Assembly (NCBI GenBank): GCA_905178155.1
Contig: CAJINV010000004.1
Coordinates: 7,096,358-7,160,357, forward strand
DNA length: 64,000 bases
Direction of reading: 5' to 3'
Source of the DNA: Amoebophrya sp. A120
Lineage: Eukaryota; Sar; Dinophyceae; Syndiniales; Amoebophryaceae
The translations under genes and the position numbers were made by a program. Shown here piece after piece: positions 1 to 11,800 of the stretch. The notes under the pieces are model-generated. The model was not told the DNA's origin, did no database searches, and saw only the letters and a list, made by a program, of their open reading frames with translations. Each line of letters begins with the position of its first letter. Position 1 is the stretch's first letter.

Positions 1-2052
1 ACAAGCGCTTTTCGGTCTGCGTCTCGCCGTATCAAGTGTAAAAGTGTCTGGGTCTGGAAGATTGCGAGATTTGTCATGCATATTTCGGATCACGCAAATG
101 GCGTCTGATGCAGGCAAAAGCATCACAGGTTTTGAGCACGCCTCATGATGCCTCTGCCGCATGAGAAACTTCCTACTTGCGTGCCAAGAAATGGACAGCT
201 TTTGGCGCTCATGCAACACAAATTTTTGTGTGTTCCAGAGTTTGCGTCACAAGTTCCAACCCTTCCACACCCAGACATTTTTGCATTTGATACGCCGTGA
301 CTCGCTCGAGTGCATCGAGTCAAACCACTTGAAAGCAGCGGCATCGTCGTGCCGGAACAGCTGGACCCGCAGCCGTCTCGCGTATCTCTCCCGCTGCTCC
401 CACGCGAAATACCGCCCGCCGAAAAGCTTCTCGTGCTTGGCCCATTCCCGCTGCGGGAGCGAGAAGATGGCCGTCGTAATTGCCAAAATCACACCGATAT
501 GGATTGCAAATATGTCTGGGTCTGGAAGATTCCGAGATTTGTCATGCGGTTTTTACAAGCTCTGCCAAGTCTGGAATGCAGGGCGTAGCGTCACAGATTC
601 TGCAGCCCCTTGGTGATGCCTACTCTGCATGAGAAATGCCCTCTCAGCATGGCCAGAAATGGGGACCTTTTGCAAGTCATGCAACACAGATTTGTGTATG
701 ATCCGCAACACGCATCACAAGTTTGCATCCTTCCAGACCCAGACATTTTTGCGTTTGATAGCTGATCTGCTTTTTCCGGTTGTAGAGCTCGTCGATTTTA
801 TCCCGCGCAGTTTCATCGCTTTCGTATCAAGTGCAAAAAAGTCTGAATCTGGAAACTTGTAATGCTCGGTTGGGAATAGTGAATGCTCTGCAATGCACAG
901 CCCAGCATGAGAAATATCTGCGCTACTTAGTGTTGCGCTCTTCGCATGACAAGCTGCGTTTTTGCATGACACCAGGCAAAAGGCTCTCTTCTTGGACACG
1001 CATCACAAACTCCCCAGTCATGCCAGACAAGCATGACAAACTTGCATCCACATTCTTCCAGACCTCCCAGACATTTTTGCATTTGATATTTCGGCTTGTT
1101 CGGCTTGTCCCCCGAACGGCAACCACGTTTCTGGCAGAAGCTCAGGACAGTATTTCTTCGCCTCTTCGTATTCTTTCAACCCGGCGTGCGCTTTCAGCTC
1201 CAGCAGCAGGCTCTCGATGACCTCCCAGCTGCGGTCGTATAGGAAGCTTTGACCTTGTTCCAGGGTGAGGTTTTCAAAGACGTCCTGCAGCTGGTCCCCG
1301 AAAGCATCACCACTTTTGAAAACCTCCTCCGCAGGTCTTCCCGCCAAAAATTTCTCGCGGTCGAACTCCCCCGCAGAGATCACGAACTGGAAGTATGGAG
1401 TTGTAGAACGACGGGTTATTTTTCGGCGTTTTTTGTTGTTATTGTTAACGCTTGCTGCAGCAACATCCCGCTGGTCGTCATAGTCATCAGCTTCCTCAGC
1501 CTGATCTCCGTAGTAGTCAATCTCGGTTGCGGGGTCCAAAAACGCCTCTGGGTGATCATGCTCATAGGGAACAAGGCTGTCTGGTGCGGAGGTCCCACGT
1601 GTACTAGTTCCTGTGGACGAGGTAATATTTTGATTGCTCTTCCCTTCCATCGCAACTGCGAGATCATCTTCATCGTGGTAAGGCTCCTCCTGCTCAGCAT
1701 CATTATCATTTTCCCAACACTCTTCTTCATCCCCCGCCCTCCAATACAGCCACTTTAAACGATGGACCGGCGGCCGCAGCTCTTCTTCGGCCAAAATGGC
1801 GTCGAGAATGACGTCTTGGTTGCACAGATCTGCGACTGTTCTTACTTTTGTCGGGTCCACAAGCTGTTCGACGACTTTGGAGCCACTCATGTTACGAATC
1901 TTGATGGTGCGGAGCCGTTTTTTAACATTGGCTTTATTCGAGGAAGTTGTGGAGGTGGAGTTACTGGAGGTGGTTGCAGGAACTGCGTGGTTCGCTGCGT
2001 TCCCAGTCGTGTTTGAGTTTGACATTGCCGTGCCCATGGTGTTCTGGTTCAT
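1..2052 (-). CDS. unidentified acidic protein, N-terminal part (gene continues past the left edge)
   Basis: Four exons are visible: 2052-1089, 824-761, 497-293 and 29-1, joined by removing three introners, each with one 5-bp repeat copy. The start is the first ATG of a long open frame (MNQNTMGTAMSN). The first 60 residues are Ser/Thr/Asn-rich. A basic stretch (KKRLRTIKIRNMSG) follows, then a long acidic linker rich in Glu, Asp and Tyr around residues 105-195, then a basic patch (NNNNKKRRKITRR). The last 150 residues look folded and helical (EFDREKFLAGRPAEEVFKSG, then KYCPELLPETWLPF). The later exons read ARDKIDELYNRKKQ, ILAITTAIFSLPQREWAKH and FGGRYFAWEQRERYARRLRV; ILAITTAIFSL could be a short hydrophobic helix. 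I do not recognise the family and assign no function. The C-terminus is outside the window. Confidence 0.75.
30..292. mobile_element. introner, family A, intron of the left-edge gene
   Basis: It is 263 bp, with inverted ends of the family A type (TATCAAGTGTAAAAGTGTCT at the left, the complement of GTCTGGGTGTGG at the right). The exact 5-bp flanking repeat is CGCCG (25-29 and 293-297). Excision of the element plus one repeat joins HSSES to RRDADRK in frame. Confidence 0.85.
498..760. mobile_element. introner, family A, intron of the left-edge gene
   Basis: It is 263 bp with family A inverted ends. The flanking repeat is poor (ACCGA versus GCTGA, 3 of 5), so this may be an older copy. Removal joins RKKQI to VILAITTAIF in frame. 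Confidence 0.75.
825..1088. mobile_element. introner, family A, first intron of the left-edge gene
   Basis: It is 264 bp with family A inverted ends and an exact 5-bp flanking repeat TTTCG (820-824 and 1089-1093). Excision joins AEQAE to SDETARDK. The sequence just inside the ends carries the TTTGTCATGC-like motif seen in all families. Confidence 0.85.
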
Positions 2053-3297
2053 AATGTTAATGTCTTTGGCGGTGTAGTAGGAACTTCGAAATAAATCGGC
2101 GCTGGGGTAATTAGTTACTGCTTATGCGAGTAGTGAGGGAAAAAAAAAGGAAAAGGACCTCGTAGCTCCGATTCGAAAAAAGAAAAAGTAAAAACAAAAT
2201 ACAAATCCGCCTGGGGAGCAGGTATAATTTTTTGTGCGAATCGTGTGGGAGTCGTCAGGAGAGGGGGCAATCAAAGTGGTAAATCGAGGTGACCTGACAG
2301 AACTGCACCTGTATCTGGATCGCTATTTTTTCATACGTACATTTATATTTCAGTAAAACAAAGCCAAGAGGAGTGGTAAAAATAGATCCAGACACCAACA
2401 CCATTAGCACGGCCTATTTTGCGTTATTGTGAGAACTAGTACTTTCAGTTATGAAACTAATTCTAGATTGATACGATATCTTTTCAGGCGTTGACGAGCA
2501 AGAATTTTCGTACGTCTTCTTGGTCCTTGTTGACACCGACATGCCCAGTCAAATACCGAGAATCTATCACGACCAACCTGTTTATACTACATCCGACGCC
2601 ATCGAATAAACCGATAGAAAAAGTAGACAACAAGAAAGCTGCTCGTGCTCGTCCTAGTAGTGGTGCATTATTTCGTAAAATGACGACGACGAGGAAAACT
2701 ATTCATATATAAAGCCTGCGTCTCCTGCGCGGTGTTCAACTTGTCTTCAAGCATCCGCCACCTGATGATGTACCTTAGTACCCTGCTCACCGAGAGCTCT
2801 GACACGAAATCAAAAACTGACGAAAGACAAAGAGGGAAACGGAACGGAAACCATCAAAAATAAAATTATCATAGAACGCTACCACTTGCACTTACGTAGG
2901 TCACGGAAGGAAGGAAACGGAGGATCACAAAACTAGCCTACGATAAGACAAACAAGTAAAACAAGAACTCCCTTATGTAGTCACCAGTCTGCTCAGCTCT
3001 GAGTGCCAGCATCAGCAGACCTCCAATGCAGGAGCACGACGATGCTCCTGACGCAGACCAACGTCTCGGTCTGCTCGTACCATGTTTTTTCTTTTTCTTT
3101 TGTCGCTTTTCTTTTCTTTTATGTTGAAAAACTCGTCGTTTGTACAAGTTGACAGAGACAACAAGTTGTGCTGATGCTGCTCGAGAGCAGCAACGATGCT
3201 CTGTAGCTTGTTGAGCTCCACCAGATGCGCTCCACCAAAAGCATCATCTCCTGCACCTGCAGTCCTCTGGCCCGCTTTTTTAGTACTAAACTCAACC
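2053..3297. other. intergenic stretch, no gene seen
   Basis: This lies between the start of the left-edge gene and the stop of the DUF2009-like gene. It is AT-rich with homopurine runs near 2140-2190 and a pyrimidine run near 3085-3120. The short open frames here have no recognisable similarity or codon structure. It probably holds the 5' region of the first gene and the 3' UTR of the second. Confidence 0.6.
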
Positions 3298-6200
3298 TCA
3301 GCCATCAAAGCCGTGGTGGCCGCAGAGGAGGAACAGCGGGAAATAAACCTTCTTCTCAATCTGGCTGCACCAGTTCCAGCAACTTGTCAGACGTCCGTCA
3401 ACGCAGCTGCCACCGTCGTCGCCGCTTCCATCGAAGCCGTGGCGGAAGAAGTCGCGGAGGATGAGCTTTTGTGCCGATTCGACGCCGCCAAACTTGTCGA
3501 TAAATTCTCGCACCTTCTGCTTGTCCTCCTCTTCATCCCCCACCCCCTGCTGGTAAAGGATGGGCAGCTTTTCGATGACCTTCACCAGCGGGCCAAGTAT
3601 TCTCGGCACTTGCACGTACTTGTCGATGAAGACAAGCGCATTGGGGACGTCGCGGTCACCTGAAAAATATATGGCGGTTTGTGATAGAATGATTTTTTTC
3701 GTGGTGAGGAGCATAACAACCCCTACTAAGTACCTACAGGTGGCAAGCGAATTTATCTGGATTTATTTTCGAGGCCTCCTCCTCGTTGCGGCGGAATCAA
3801 TAGGACTCGACTGTTCGTGTATGTGCCTGTGCGAATAAAAATCTATAGAACAGCACAACAATAAATATCCCTTATCAATACCTAAGTGCACGACGCTGAG
3901 CCCCACCCAGCTTTGCCCCTTTCGGCCGACATCCTGCTGGGTCATGCGGAGTATTTCTCCCATGGCGTTTCGCACCGCTGGTGACTGCTGCATGCGGTTC
4001 AAGCCCTGACCAGTGTCGGCGAGCCGGTAGCGGTTGTCCAGCATGTCTTGATCCGCGTTGTGCCACAGCTGGACCATATTCCGCATAATATTGCGCCACA
4101 GGGTCAGGGATTGGTTCACGAACCTGGGTAAACGGATTTTTCGGTTGTTTTCGACTTCTAGCTCGTTCATCGCGCCGTTCTTTTTTTGGATCATGCACGG
4201 AAGAGTCAGAGATGAGTGTGAAGCAGGAGTGCCACACTGCTCTGGCTAGCATGAGCTCCCTCGGCCTCGTGGTCCGTCAGCGCGACCAAGACCTCCAAGA
4301 GCTAATGTTATGAAAAAACCACCCAAGAAGTAGAAAAATAAAAACAGCATATAAAACTATAACTAAATCACCACCACTAGCACTAGTATAGCCAGAAGTC
4401 TTTGATACTTGTATTGCGTTTCGTGCGAGTGGCTCAAGCAACTCCCGCCCCGTCCTGAGCGTATGCTCAAGTCGTCGCTTTCGTGTCGGGGTTGTTGTGG
4501 CTTGAAGAATTTCTCCTGGAGGTCGATCATCTTTTGCACCGGCCCGGCGTGCTGGTCGACGAAGGTGTTGTGATCCTGAAGGGACTTGAGGATGCACTCG
4601 ACCTCCGCGATGGTCATCTTTTTCCTTTCGACCTTGTTCCCGCCGGTCTTCTGCTTTTCCTGTTCCTCCTCCTCTGCTTCCTCCTATACAAGAAAAAAAC
4701 TGTGTGAGTGTAGGTGTCTTGGAGAGACAGCATGACAAATTTGCTCTACATGACAGAGAAAACCTGTCATGCGCAGGCTGTTCGTGAAAACACACACGAA
4801 AACAGGAGTTGATGGCAGGCTGACCAGCATGACAGGTGTATATTGTGTTGTGTGTTTTGCATCACAGATTTACACTCACATAGTTTTTTTCTTGCATACC
4901 TCCGTTATTGTCTTCAACAGATCCGCAACGCTGCTGCCCTGGTTGGCTGGGGCGGGTTGGCGGCCATACCTGAGGTTGTAGACGTTTATTTTTTACGCGT
5001 GCCACTGTGACTAGTCTAGTATTGATCATGCGCAAGAACATTTGCCAATCAATCTAAAATCTTGTTTTGAACGCAAATCGGAGTCATGAAGCTGCTGCTG
5101 CAGTCAAAAATTATCTTTATACTTTGCTTTTATCTTTTCGACCGCGTCCTGTTTTTTCTTTTTTGCCGCGTCCAGGTCGGCTCGGGGCAGAGGATTCCCC
5201 TTCGCGTCAGTCTCGGAGATCTCGACTATTGCGTGTTTCAATAACGGCTCCTTCAAAAACGCTTCCGCGTCTTTCCGGTCCTTCTCCATCAGCAACTCGT
5301 AAACCGTCCGAACTCCGCCCCGCACGGGATCGAAGCCCAGCCAGTTCCCCGTTTGCTTGGCATCCATTAACACCCACATCATTTTTCCGTACGTCGACCG
5401 CATTTGGCTCGGGTTTAAAATTTTCGCCCGCCTCCCGAGTTCGAACACCCGCTGGAACAGCTTCTCGTTCTGGTCGTGACCGTGGTTGTGTTGTCGTTGT
5501 TTTCGGGCGCCGATTCCTCGGCCGTTTACTCTAGTATTCCCGTTAGCCATTTCGTCGTCGTTTTCTAGCAGCCGGAACTGCTTGACCGCCCTGTCGTAGC
5601 TATTGGCGACAATCATGCCGGCAATGCCGTTGCAGAGCTCGAGAATTTCCTCGACTATGGTGTCGGTCTTGTTTCCCCGAATTGCAAGCACGTCAATCTT
5701 ATCGGTGTACCTGCGAATTGAAGGACAAAATTCGTCATGTTGTGTTTCATGTTCATCTTCATGCAACACAAAATCATAACGAGAAATCCTGTCCACTTTT
5801 CCTGTTTTTGAATCTGCAAGAAGAAGACCCTTCATAAGCAAGCAACAGAACAAAACCTCCTACAACCTCTGCATCAAGACAAGAAAGCCAACCTCAAGAA
5901 CACTCAAAATTCCTCATCTAAGTAGCAAGTACTCCGAGACTTGCAGGGCCGCTTCCAGTATTTTCCAGACTTGCCGCTCCGCTTCCGTCATGCGCAAGGG
6001 CGCGTGCTTGGTCGTTTTCACGAGCTCCCGCGCGAAATCCGTAATTTCATGGTCTTCCAGAGCCTCCTGGTCTTCCGCCTGGAGTGCGGCCTGTGCGAAT
6101 TTCTCCTGAAATTCTCTCTCCTTTTGCAACACGTCCGCAAAGTGCTGGCACTCCTTTGCCACCGCCTGGTCGTCGGAGATTTTTTTCAAAATGGTGATGA

Positions 6201-6327
6201 GCTCCTCCTGCGTTATCCCGTCGTCGGTCAGCAGCATGTCCATATCGGCATCCAGCATCTCGTTCAACCTGGCGGTCGAGGAGGACGACCCGGACGTGCC
6301 GGTTTGGATACCGTTGGCGACGGCCAT
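3298..6327 (-). CDS. DUF2009/UPF0652-like conserved protein
   Basis: Six exons (6327-5933, 5710-5123, 4969-4900, 4683-4409, 4123-3882, 3659-3298) total 1,932 nt, giving 643 residues. The start is the ATG of MAVANGIQTG. Conserved blocks in order are: an acidic helical N-terminus ending WKILEAALQVSE; YTDKIDVLAIRGNKTDTI; LNPSQMRSTYGKMMWVLMD; an inserted charged linker; SLTLWRNIMRNMVQLWHNAD; YRLADTGQGLNRMQ; VHLGDRDVPNALVFIDKY; and a C-terminus with GSCVDGRLTSCWNWCSQIEKK. From memory, the last four blocks match the eukaryotic DUF2009 family, whose molecular function is not established. Donors are GTACTT, GTATAA, GTATGC, GTATCA and GTATTG; acceptors end in AG. The third intron has introner ends. 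The family call rests on recalled motifs and needs a profile search. Confidence 0.75.
4685..4898. mobile_element. introner-like intron with GT-AG ends (family J)
   Basis: This 214-bp element is the third intron of the DUF2009-like gene. Its ends are inverted repeats of about 28 bp with three mismatches, built around CAAGAAAAAAACTRTGTGAG. It is flanked by an exact 5-bp repeat CCTCC (4680-4684 and 4899-4903). On the coding strand it starts TATGC after a G and ends TATA before a G, so the target repeat itself supplies a GT donor and an AG acceptor. Confidence 0.8.
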
Positions 6328-7743
6328 GTTGGCTAGTGTTGCTGTAGCTGGTGCTGCTGGTCCTCCTTCACTTCTCGGCGTGGCGGCTTTGGTTCAAGGT
6401 TTATACGACGTGTAGGGCCAGCGCCAGTTATTTTTGGCGGGGCGAGGTCTTTATTTGCTCACTTTTGCTGGTGCGAGGTCGTCGTGGTCGCTACTTTGAG
6501 TTTGACTTTTGCTTCGTAGTTCTTCTTTCAGCCTACTTTGAACATGATGTGGCGGTATCTATGAGACAAAACAACACAAAGGACTACTGCAGTTTTCTGC
6601 GGTTTTTTTGGGAGGGGGTTCGTAAAACTAGGAGGATGCCAATGCGGAGGCCAGAGGAAAAAAAAATTCAAGGATATTGAGGTCGCTGCTACAGTTTTTT
6701 TTTTGCAAGGACACCAGAGCATTGGAGGTTTCTTCACGTCATCATGTAATCCGAATTCACTGTCACTTTATTCCTTGATCCTATCATTCAAATTCGGCTC
6801 GTACTCAAATTTGCGCATTCGCCTCTGCGCTCTCCAAGAAGGATTCGAACAACGAAGAGCAAAATTTTGTGTTCTGCTGTAGTACTTTTTTGCGTAGCCT
6901 TTACAGCTGCACGATCGCAATAATTGCACCCGCTGCGAATGATGCAGTGGCTCTTGGTTAATCTTGTGGGTCTGACATTTGCATCTCGAGTTCTTTGGTT
7001 TCTTGAAAACAATTCAAGTCGTTTGTTGGTAAATTCGTCGTGATCGTACTACAATCTCTGGCTTCATCGTCCCATGTCATCTCCCATCATGCCGAGGACA
7101 TCTACTCATTTGTCGCACTGCCATGTCGGCAGGTGGCAAGTCGTACGGGATTCATTTCAAGCGCTCGACCACGAGTCCTCTTGTTTTTCAACAGATTACC
7201 ATAGTACTTCTGGGTTTTTGGTATAGACCAATTGGTGACAAATGTTGTCTCTAGATATAACTATGCCTGGCGTCTTTACTATCGCATAATTCCGGTGCAG
7301 CAACATCTCAAATTTTGAAATATTTCCGCATCGCCTCCTCCACGGCCAGTTACTATAACTAGAAGGACCTCTGTCATAGCTGGAGTTTTTTCTCACATAC
7401 TGCGTTTGGTTGGGGTCTTTATTGAGTAGTTTAGTGTACAAAAAAAAGCAGAATTGCAAAATGTATGGAAAGTACAAATCAGATGGTCCTACTGACGCGG
7501 TATTGATATCATACAAATCTTGTGAAAGAGTATACAATGATCAAAAGTTGTTTCGATTTCGTGTGTAAAAAACGTAAGACAAGTAACAAAGTATTCAAAA
7601 CTCTACTAATTGTAGTTCTCACCTTCTCGTCGCCCATTGTAAAATACTTTTCCCTCCTCCCAATTACAGTTACATCCCTTTGGAGGTCCGTAAACTACAC
7701 GAGCGCAAGTGCAAGCTCACCACACCTCGCAAGAAGAACGGGT
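6328..7743. other. intergenic stretch, no gene seen
   Basis: This lies between the DUF2009-like start and the stop of the small membrane protein gene. It has poly-T/poly-A runs near 6600-6710. The open frames are short and do not look coding. Nothing else is supported. Confidence 0.55.
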
Positions 7744-8896
7744 TTACACCATCCCGATCAACTGAAAGAAAATTGGATAGCGAAAGTACATGAAGTCGCC
7801 CGCGCTGACCCGGAAGTTTGGGTTCCAGGCGCCACCGAAGGACGGCAGGGAGATGGAGGGCATGGAAATCGCTGGCATGGAGATCTCCGGAAGGGAAAAC
7901 GCTGGCCCGGTGTCCGCACCCAGAGCCATGTTGCTCACCCTGTGGTATGTTGATCGGCATTTTATCGAGAAGATTCTTTACGATTCAATTAGGCCACGAC
8001 CGTGCATGATCTTCAGCTAAAGTATCACAAACATAGTTGTGTTGAAATACACACATCAAACTCCGGGTTCATTGGAGGTGAACAAACAAGAACAACACAT
8101 CAAAAGCAAAATAATACAGTTCCGTCGGATCGGACTCCAACAGCAGAGCGACGATGGTCAATCCGAACATGATCTATCCACAGTAAATTTCCTGTACACG
8201 TACAAATGCAGTATCTGCAAGACAAAACTTGCCTTCAATCCTAGTGTAGCATGACAAGTTGGACACTGCAACTTAGCGAAATTTGTCATGCATTTTGTAC
8301 ATGTACAGGAAATTTACATTGCATATGATCAGCGCGAAGAGCAACATCAAGTCGCCGATGAAGGACCCAGATTCGTATTCCGAGTAGACAGATGTGCCGT
8401 CACTTCGGAGAGACATGGTAGTCCCCTGCGTCATCATCGTTCCGTCGGCGCCTGTAGTCGGTTTCGGTAGCTTTTATTTTTGCATAACAAGAACTGCAAC
8501 ACGAATTTCTCATGCCTCATCTCGTGGATAATTTCACAGATGTAGAAATTGATACGTCCTATCACAACTTCAATGATCTACAGTTTCTCATAGTCATGCT
8601 TCATTCTTCCACAATAAAGAAAGAAATAACATACGCATGCTGTTCTTCAGGTCATCCGAGCTCATCTGCATGCCAAAGATCCGCTTGAAAAAGTTCGGAA
8701 TCCGGCCGGTGCGCATGATCGGCTCCGGGGCTTCGGGCTCCTGCGAGTACAGCCCCACCTTGCCGCTCACGTCGCCACCGATGGAGCCGGCGCGGACGCC
8801 CGGGGCCGCCTTGTTGAAGGCGCCCTGCTGGAACATCTGCGCGCGGTCCTTCACGGGGGCCCGCATGGCCACGGTTGAACGGACGGGCTGCGCCAT
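7744..8896 (-). CDS. small membrane protein of unknown function
   Basis: Four exons (8896-8635, 8451-8326, 8174-8118, 7939-7744) give 636 nt after removal of one introner repeat copy, or 211 residues. The start is the ATG of MAQPVRSTVAMRAP. The N-terminal 85 residues are soluble and basic with a possible amphipathic end (IPNFFKRIFGMQMSSDD). After a Ser/Thr-rich segment comes a clear transmembrane helix (IGDLMLLFALIMFGLTIVAL) at about residues 115-135. A repeat-like segment follows (LPEISMPAISMPSISLPSFG), then a hydrophobic C-terminus (MYFRYPIFFQLIGMV). The transmembrane helix is only continuous after the introner is removed, which supports the model. No family is recognised. Two introns are GT-AG (GTATGT...CAG and GTATTA...CAG). 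Confidence 0.75.
8175..8325. mobile_element. introner, family D, inside a transmembrane-helix codon run
   Basis: It is 151 bp with inverted ends of about 35 bp around TAAATTTCCTGTACAYGTAC, and an exact 5-bp flanking repeat TGATC (8170-8174 and 8326-8330). Excision restores LLFALIMFGLTIV. It has the same length as the family D copy at 44236. Confidence 0.88.
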
Positions 8897-11800
8897 TTTT
8901 TTGTTTTGTGGTGGTCTGAGTTCTTTTCAAAAGTTTTCGTTTTAGTTTAGCAGGATACTTCCTCGTACTTTTCTTGAGAAGATTTGTTTTGAAAGTTAAG
9001 TTTTAGAGGCGATAACGGGGTTGTTGCGTTCTTCTGACGTCACTGAAGTAGAATTAGGGATTTTATTTGGAGGCAGATTGGTTGTACAGCTGTGCTCACG
9101 ACCAGCAAAGACGGCGCCAATAGGAGTTGGTGACGGTGTGATATGGAACTGTCAGGATTGAAATGGACAAAGTTGAAATGATTTGCCATGCATAAAGTGG
9201 GTGCCCGTTGGTGTCCAGTTTCTAAGTGGCACATGACAAATTTGGGAAGAGCCGAAGCCCAGTTTGTCATGCTGTTTGGGTAAGGAGGACGCCTTTTGTC
9301 ATGCTACTTTAGCAGCTCTATTGGTACCCTCAACAGGCTTGCAATCTGCTTCCCTTTCCTACTCAGCAAGACAAGCATTTTGTGGCTTGCATTTTATGCA
9401 TCACAAACTATTTCAACTTTGACGATTTCAAACCTGACACTCCCATATGTGACAGGGCGAGAATAAAGGACGATGGAGGAAAATTCTGGACGATGCTTTG
9501 AGTGCACGATGTACTAGTGGTCAGGCAGCATTTACAAAGCACAAGTAGAACGAGGACCGATTAATCACTTCATACCGCTGTTAGGACGAATACTTCCACG
9601 GTGATTTGTGAGCAAGTTACCGATACAGTTCCAGTTTTTTTCGTCTTTGTACCAGCATGACAGGCTGCCCGAGTTTCAATTTTTGCTGACCAAGCAAAGT
9701 CAGAGACAGACCGATTCAGCTGGTTTTGTTTTCCTGTGTCGCAGCTTCTTGTTGCATCATGATCAGGACCGATTATTTACGCGACGTGTAGCTCTACTTC
9801 GCGGTTCTTCTACAATGTGGAGGAACACAATATCGAACATCGGGCGCTTGAATCCAAGTGGATTCAATGCGACAGCAGCGCCTTGTATTAGGGAACACCA
9901 TGCCTGCAGTTTTGATTGCAAACTGCAGCATGGCAACCTTGACTATGATTTCTTTTTCTAGCGGAATGATTTATTCTTCATCGTATGGCCTTGGTCAGAA
10001 TCAGATTTTCATCGTTTGCTTTAAACAGGATTTTCCTTTACTTCCTCAAGCCACCCAGTCAGGAAAGGTGCACCTCAACAGTTCACTGAGTAGACTGTTG
10101 GATTTATTCTCTCGGATCAATCACAAAACGTCCTTTTATTTTGTCATGCACATCAACCTCACTCCAACTATAGTAAAGCAAGTTGAAGTTTCGCATCATG
10201 CTGCGATTATACCACCTGCAAGACAAAATAATTCTCGTCCAAACCTCCAAAAATTCTCTCCTTGTTACCAAAGCCAGTTTTCATCTTCGGCTCCTTCTTT
10301 TTTATGCATTTTCTCTTTTTGATAAAAGTCTAACTAGCTAATCGTATTCCATATGCTTAATTTTGAAAATCGTACACGCGACAGCTTAATGGCAGCACGA
10401 CTCGCCCATGTCACCTCCGTGCGCGACTACAAAATCTTAGATCGAAGCGACTGCTAGTCGTTTTTAATAAGAAAAAGATGCAAAGAGGTGAGTAAATACT
10501 GCCATCTCTACCAGCAATAAGTACTCCGCTTGGATGCTGTGGCTTCGTCTCTATTCTACAGCAGGCTCCCCGTGATCAGATCCGAGCAAGCCTGCTGAAA
10601 TGACATGAACCCAGCCCCTGCAGCCGCTATATTTGGCTTGTTTTTAATTGTGAAAGGAATCTATCCGAATAAATCAAATCAATCAGAGTGAGGGCTACTA
10701 CAACTTCGTGAGGACCTTTCGCATTGTACCCGCAAGAACTCTGCTCCAAAACGCCAAAAAAATAGAAGTCTCGTTTCTTCTCCACCACGTGTGTAATTGT
10801 ACAAACATTAACATCATCCGCCCCGATAGGCAGACAGAATCGACTCGCTCGAGCTTTCATTGTGAAAGGCGGGAACGGTCATGCCCTCTGTCAGTCGCAC
10901 GCTGGGCGAAGATAGAGATACAGCGACACTCTATTGCGGAGGACTTCTATTTCTAGTTCTACCCTTTCTTCTGTTCCAAAAAGTTTTATTATCGCAAGGC
11001 GAATACTTTTCCGCTTCATATTTTTTCTTATTGAGCAGCTAGTAGAACTATTTCGTCCTACTTCTTCTACCTTAACAGGTTGTACTATGTTGTCGTTTAG
11101 TCGCTGTCGCTGTCGATGTCGCTAGGTTTGTGTTCTTCTTGTCGTTCTTCTTGTCCTCAAATCATATTCACATTTGCCACCGTGCATAATGTCGTCGAAG
11201 GCAGCAGGGAAAAATGGTTGTAGGAGCGGTTTTTGAAGAATAGAGTCGTCTGGTCGTAGTTCTAATGAGTCGCTGAGGTTGGTGTAGACATCAGCCGGCT
11301 CTACTTCTGCAGAGAGATTTCATTCCGTAGTTAAGAGGGGTGTAGTCTTGCTTCTCTCTCTTTACTCTTCTTTTGATACGTGGTGCGGGGCGCTTTTTTC
11401 TGCTTATCACGATGTAGTCCTCTGGAGTAGCAAGTGTAGCTCTCGCTCTCGGTTGTTGTGCGGAGGTGGTAAGTAGTACACCATGACACATCGAGGGAGC
11501 AAGGCTGTCTAGGAATTTCCTATTTGAAGTAGCTTCTGTCCAAAGTTTTAGTTTTTATTTTACCGGGCAGCAAGTAGTAGCTTGATAGTAGATGCAGAGT
11601 CAGTTGTCAACAACATGTAGCCCTCTGTGCAGCTTTTTATCGAAAAATCACTGTACAGAACTACCAAGGCGCTGCGACGTCGTGCTGCTGCACCGTGAAG
11701 AAGTTTTTTACTAGATCAGGCTCAAAGGGAAAGGAATTGCATTTGCATTTGCAAGTAGTCAGGGAAAATATAACAAGCAGAGATACTTTCGTATACCTGA

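Noticed and set aside
4240-4303. An extra exon in the DUF2009-like gene between 4409 and 4123
   Set aside because: Joining 4409 directly to 4123 gives the expected conserved sequence (HSHETQYK then FVNQSLTLW) and keeps phase; an inserted exon would break it.
9608-10322. Two plus-strand frames of 117 and 154 codons
   Set aside because: Low-information composition, no domain, opposite to the direction of all other genes, and near the length expected by chance.
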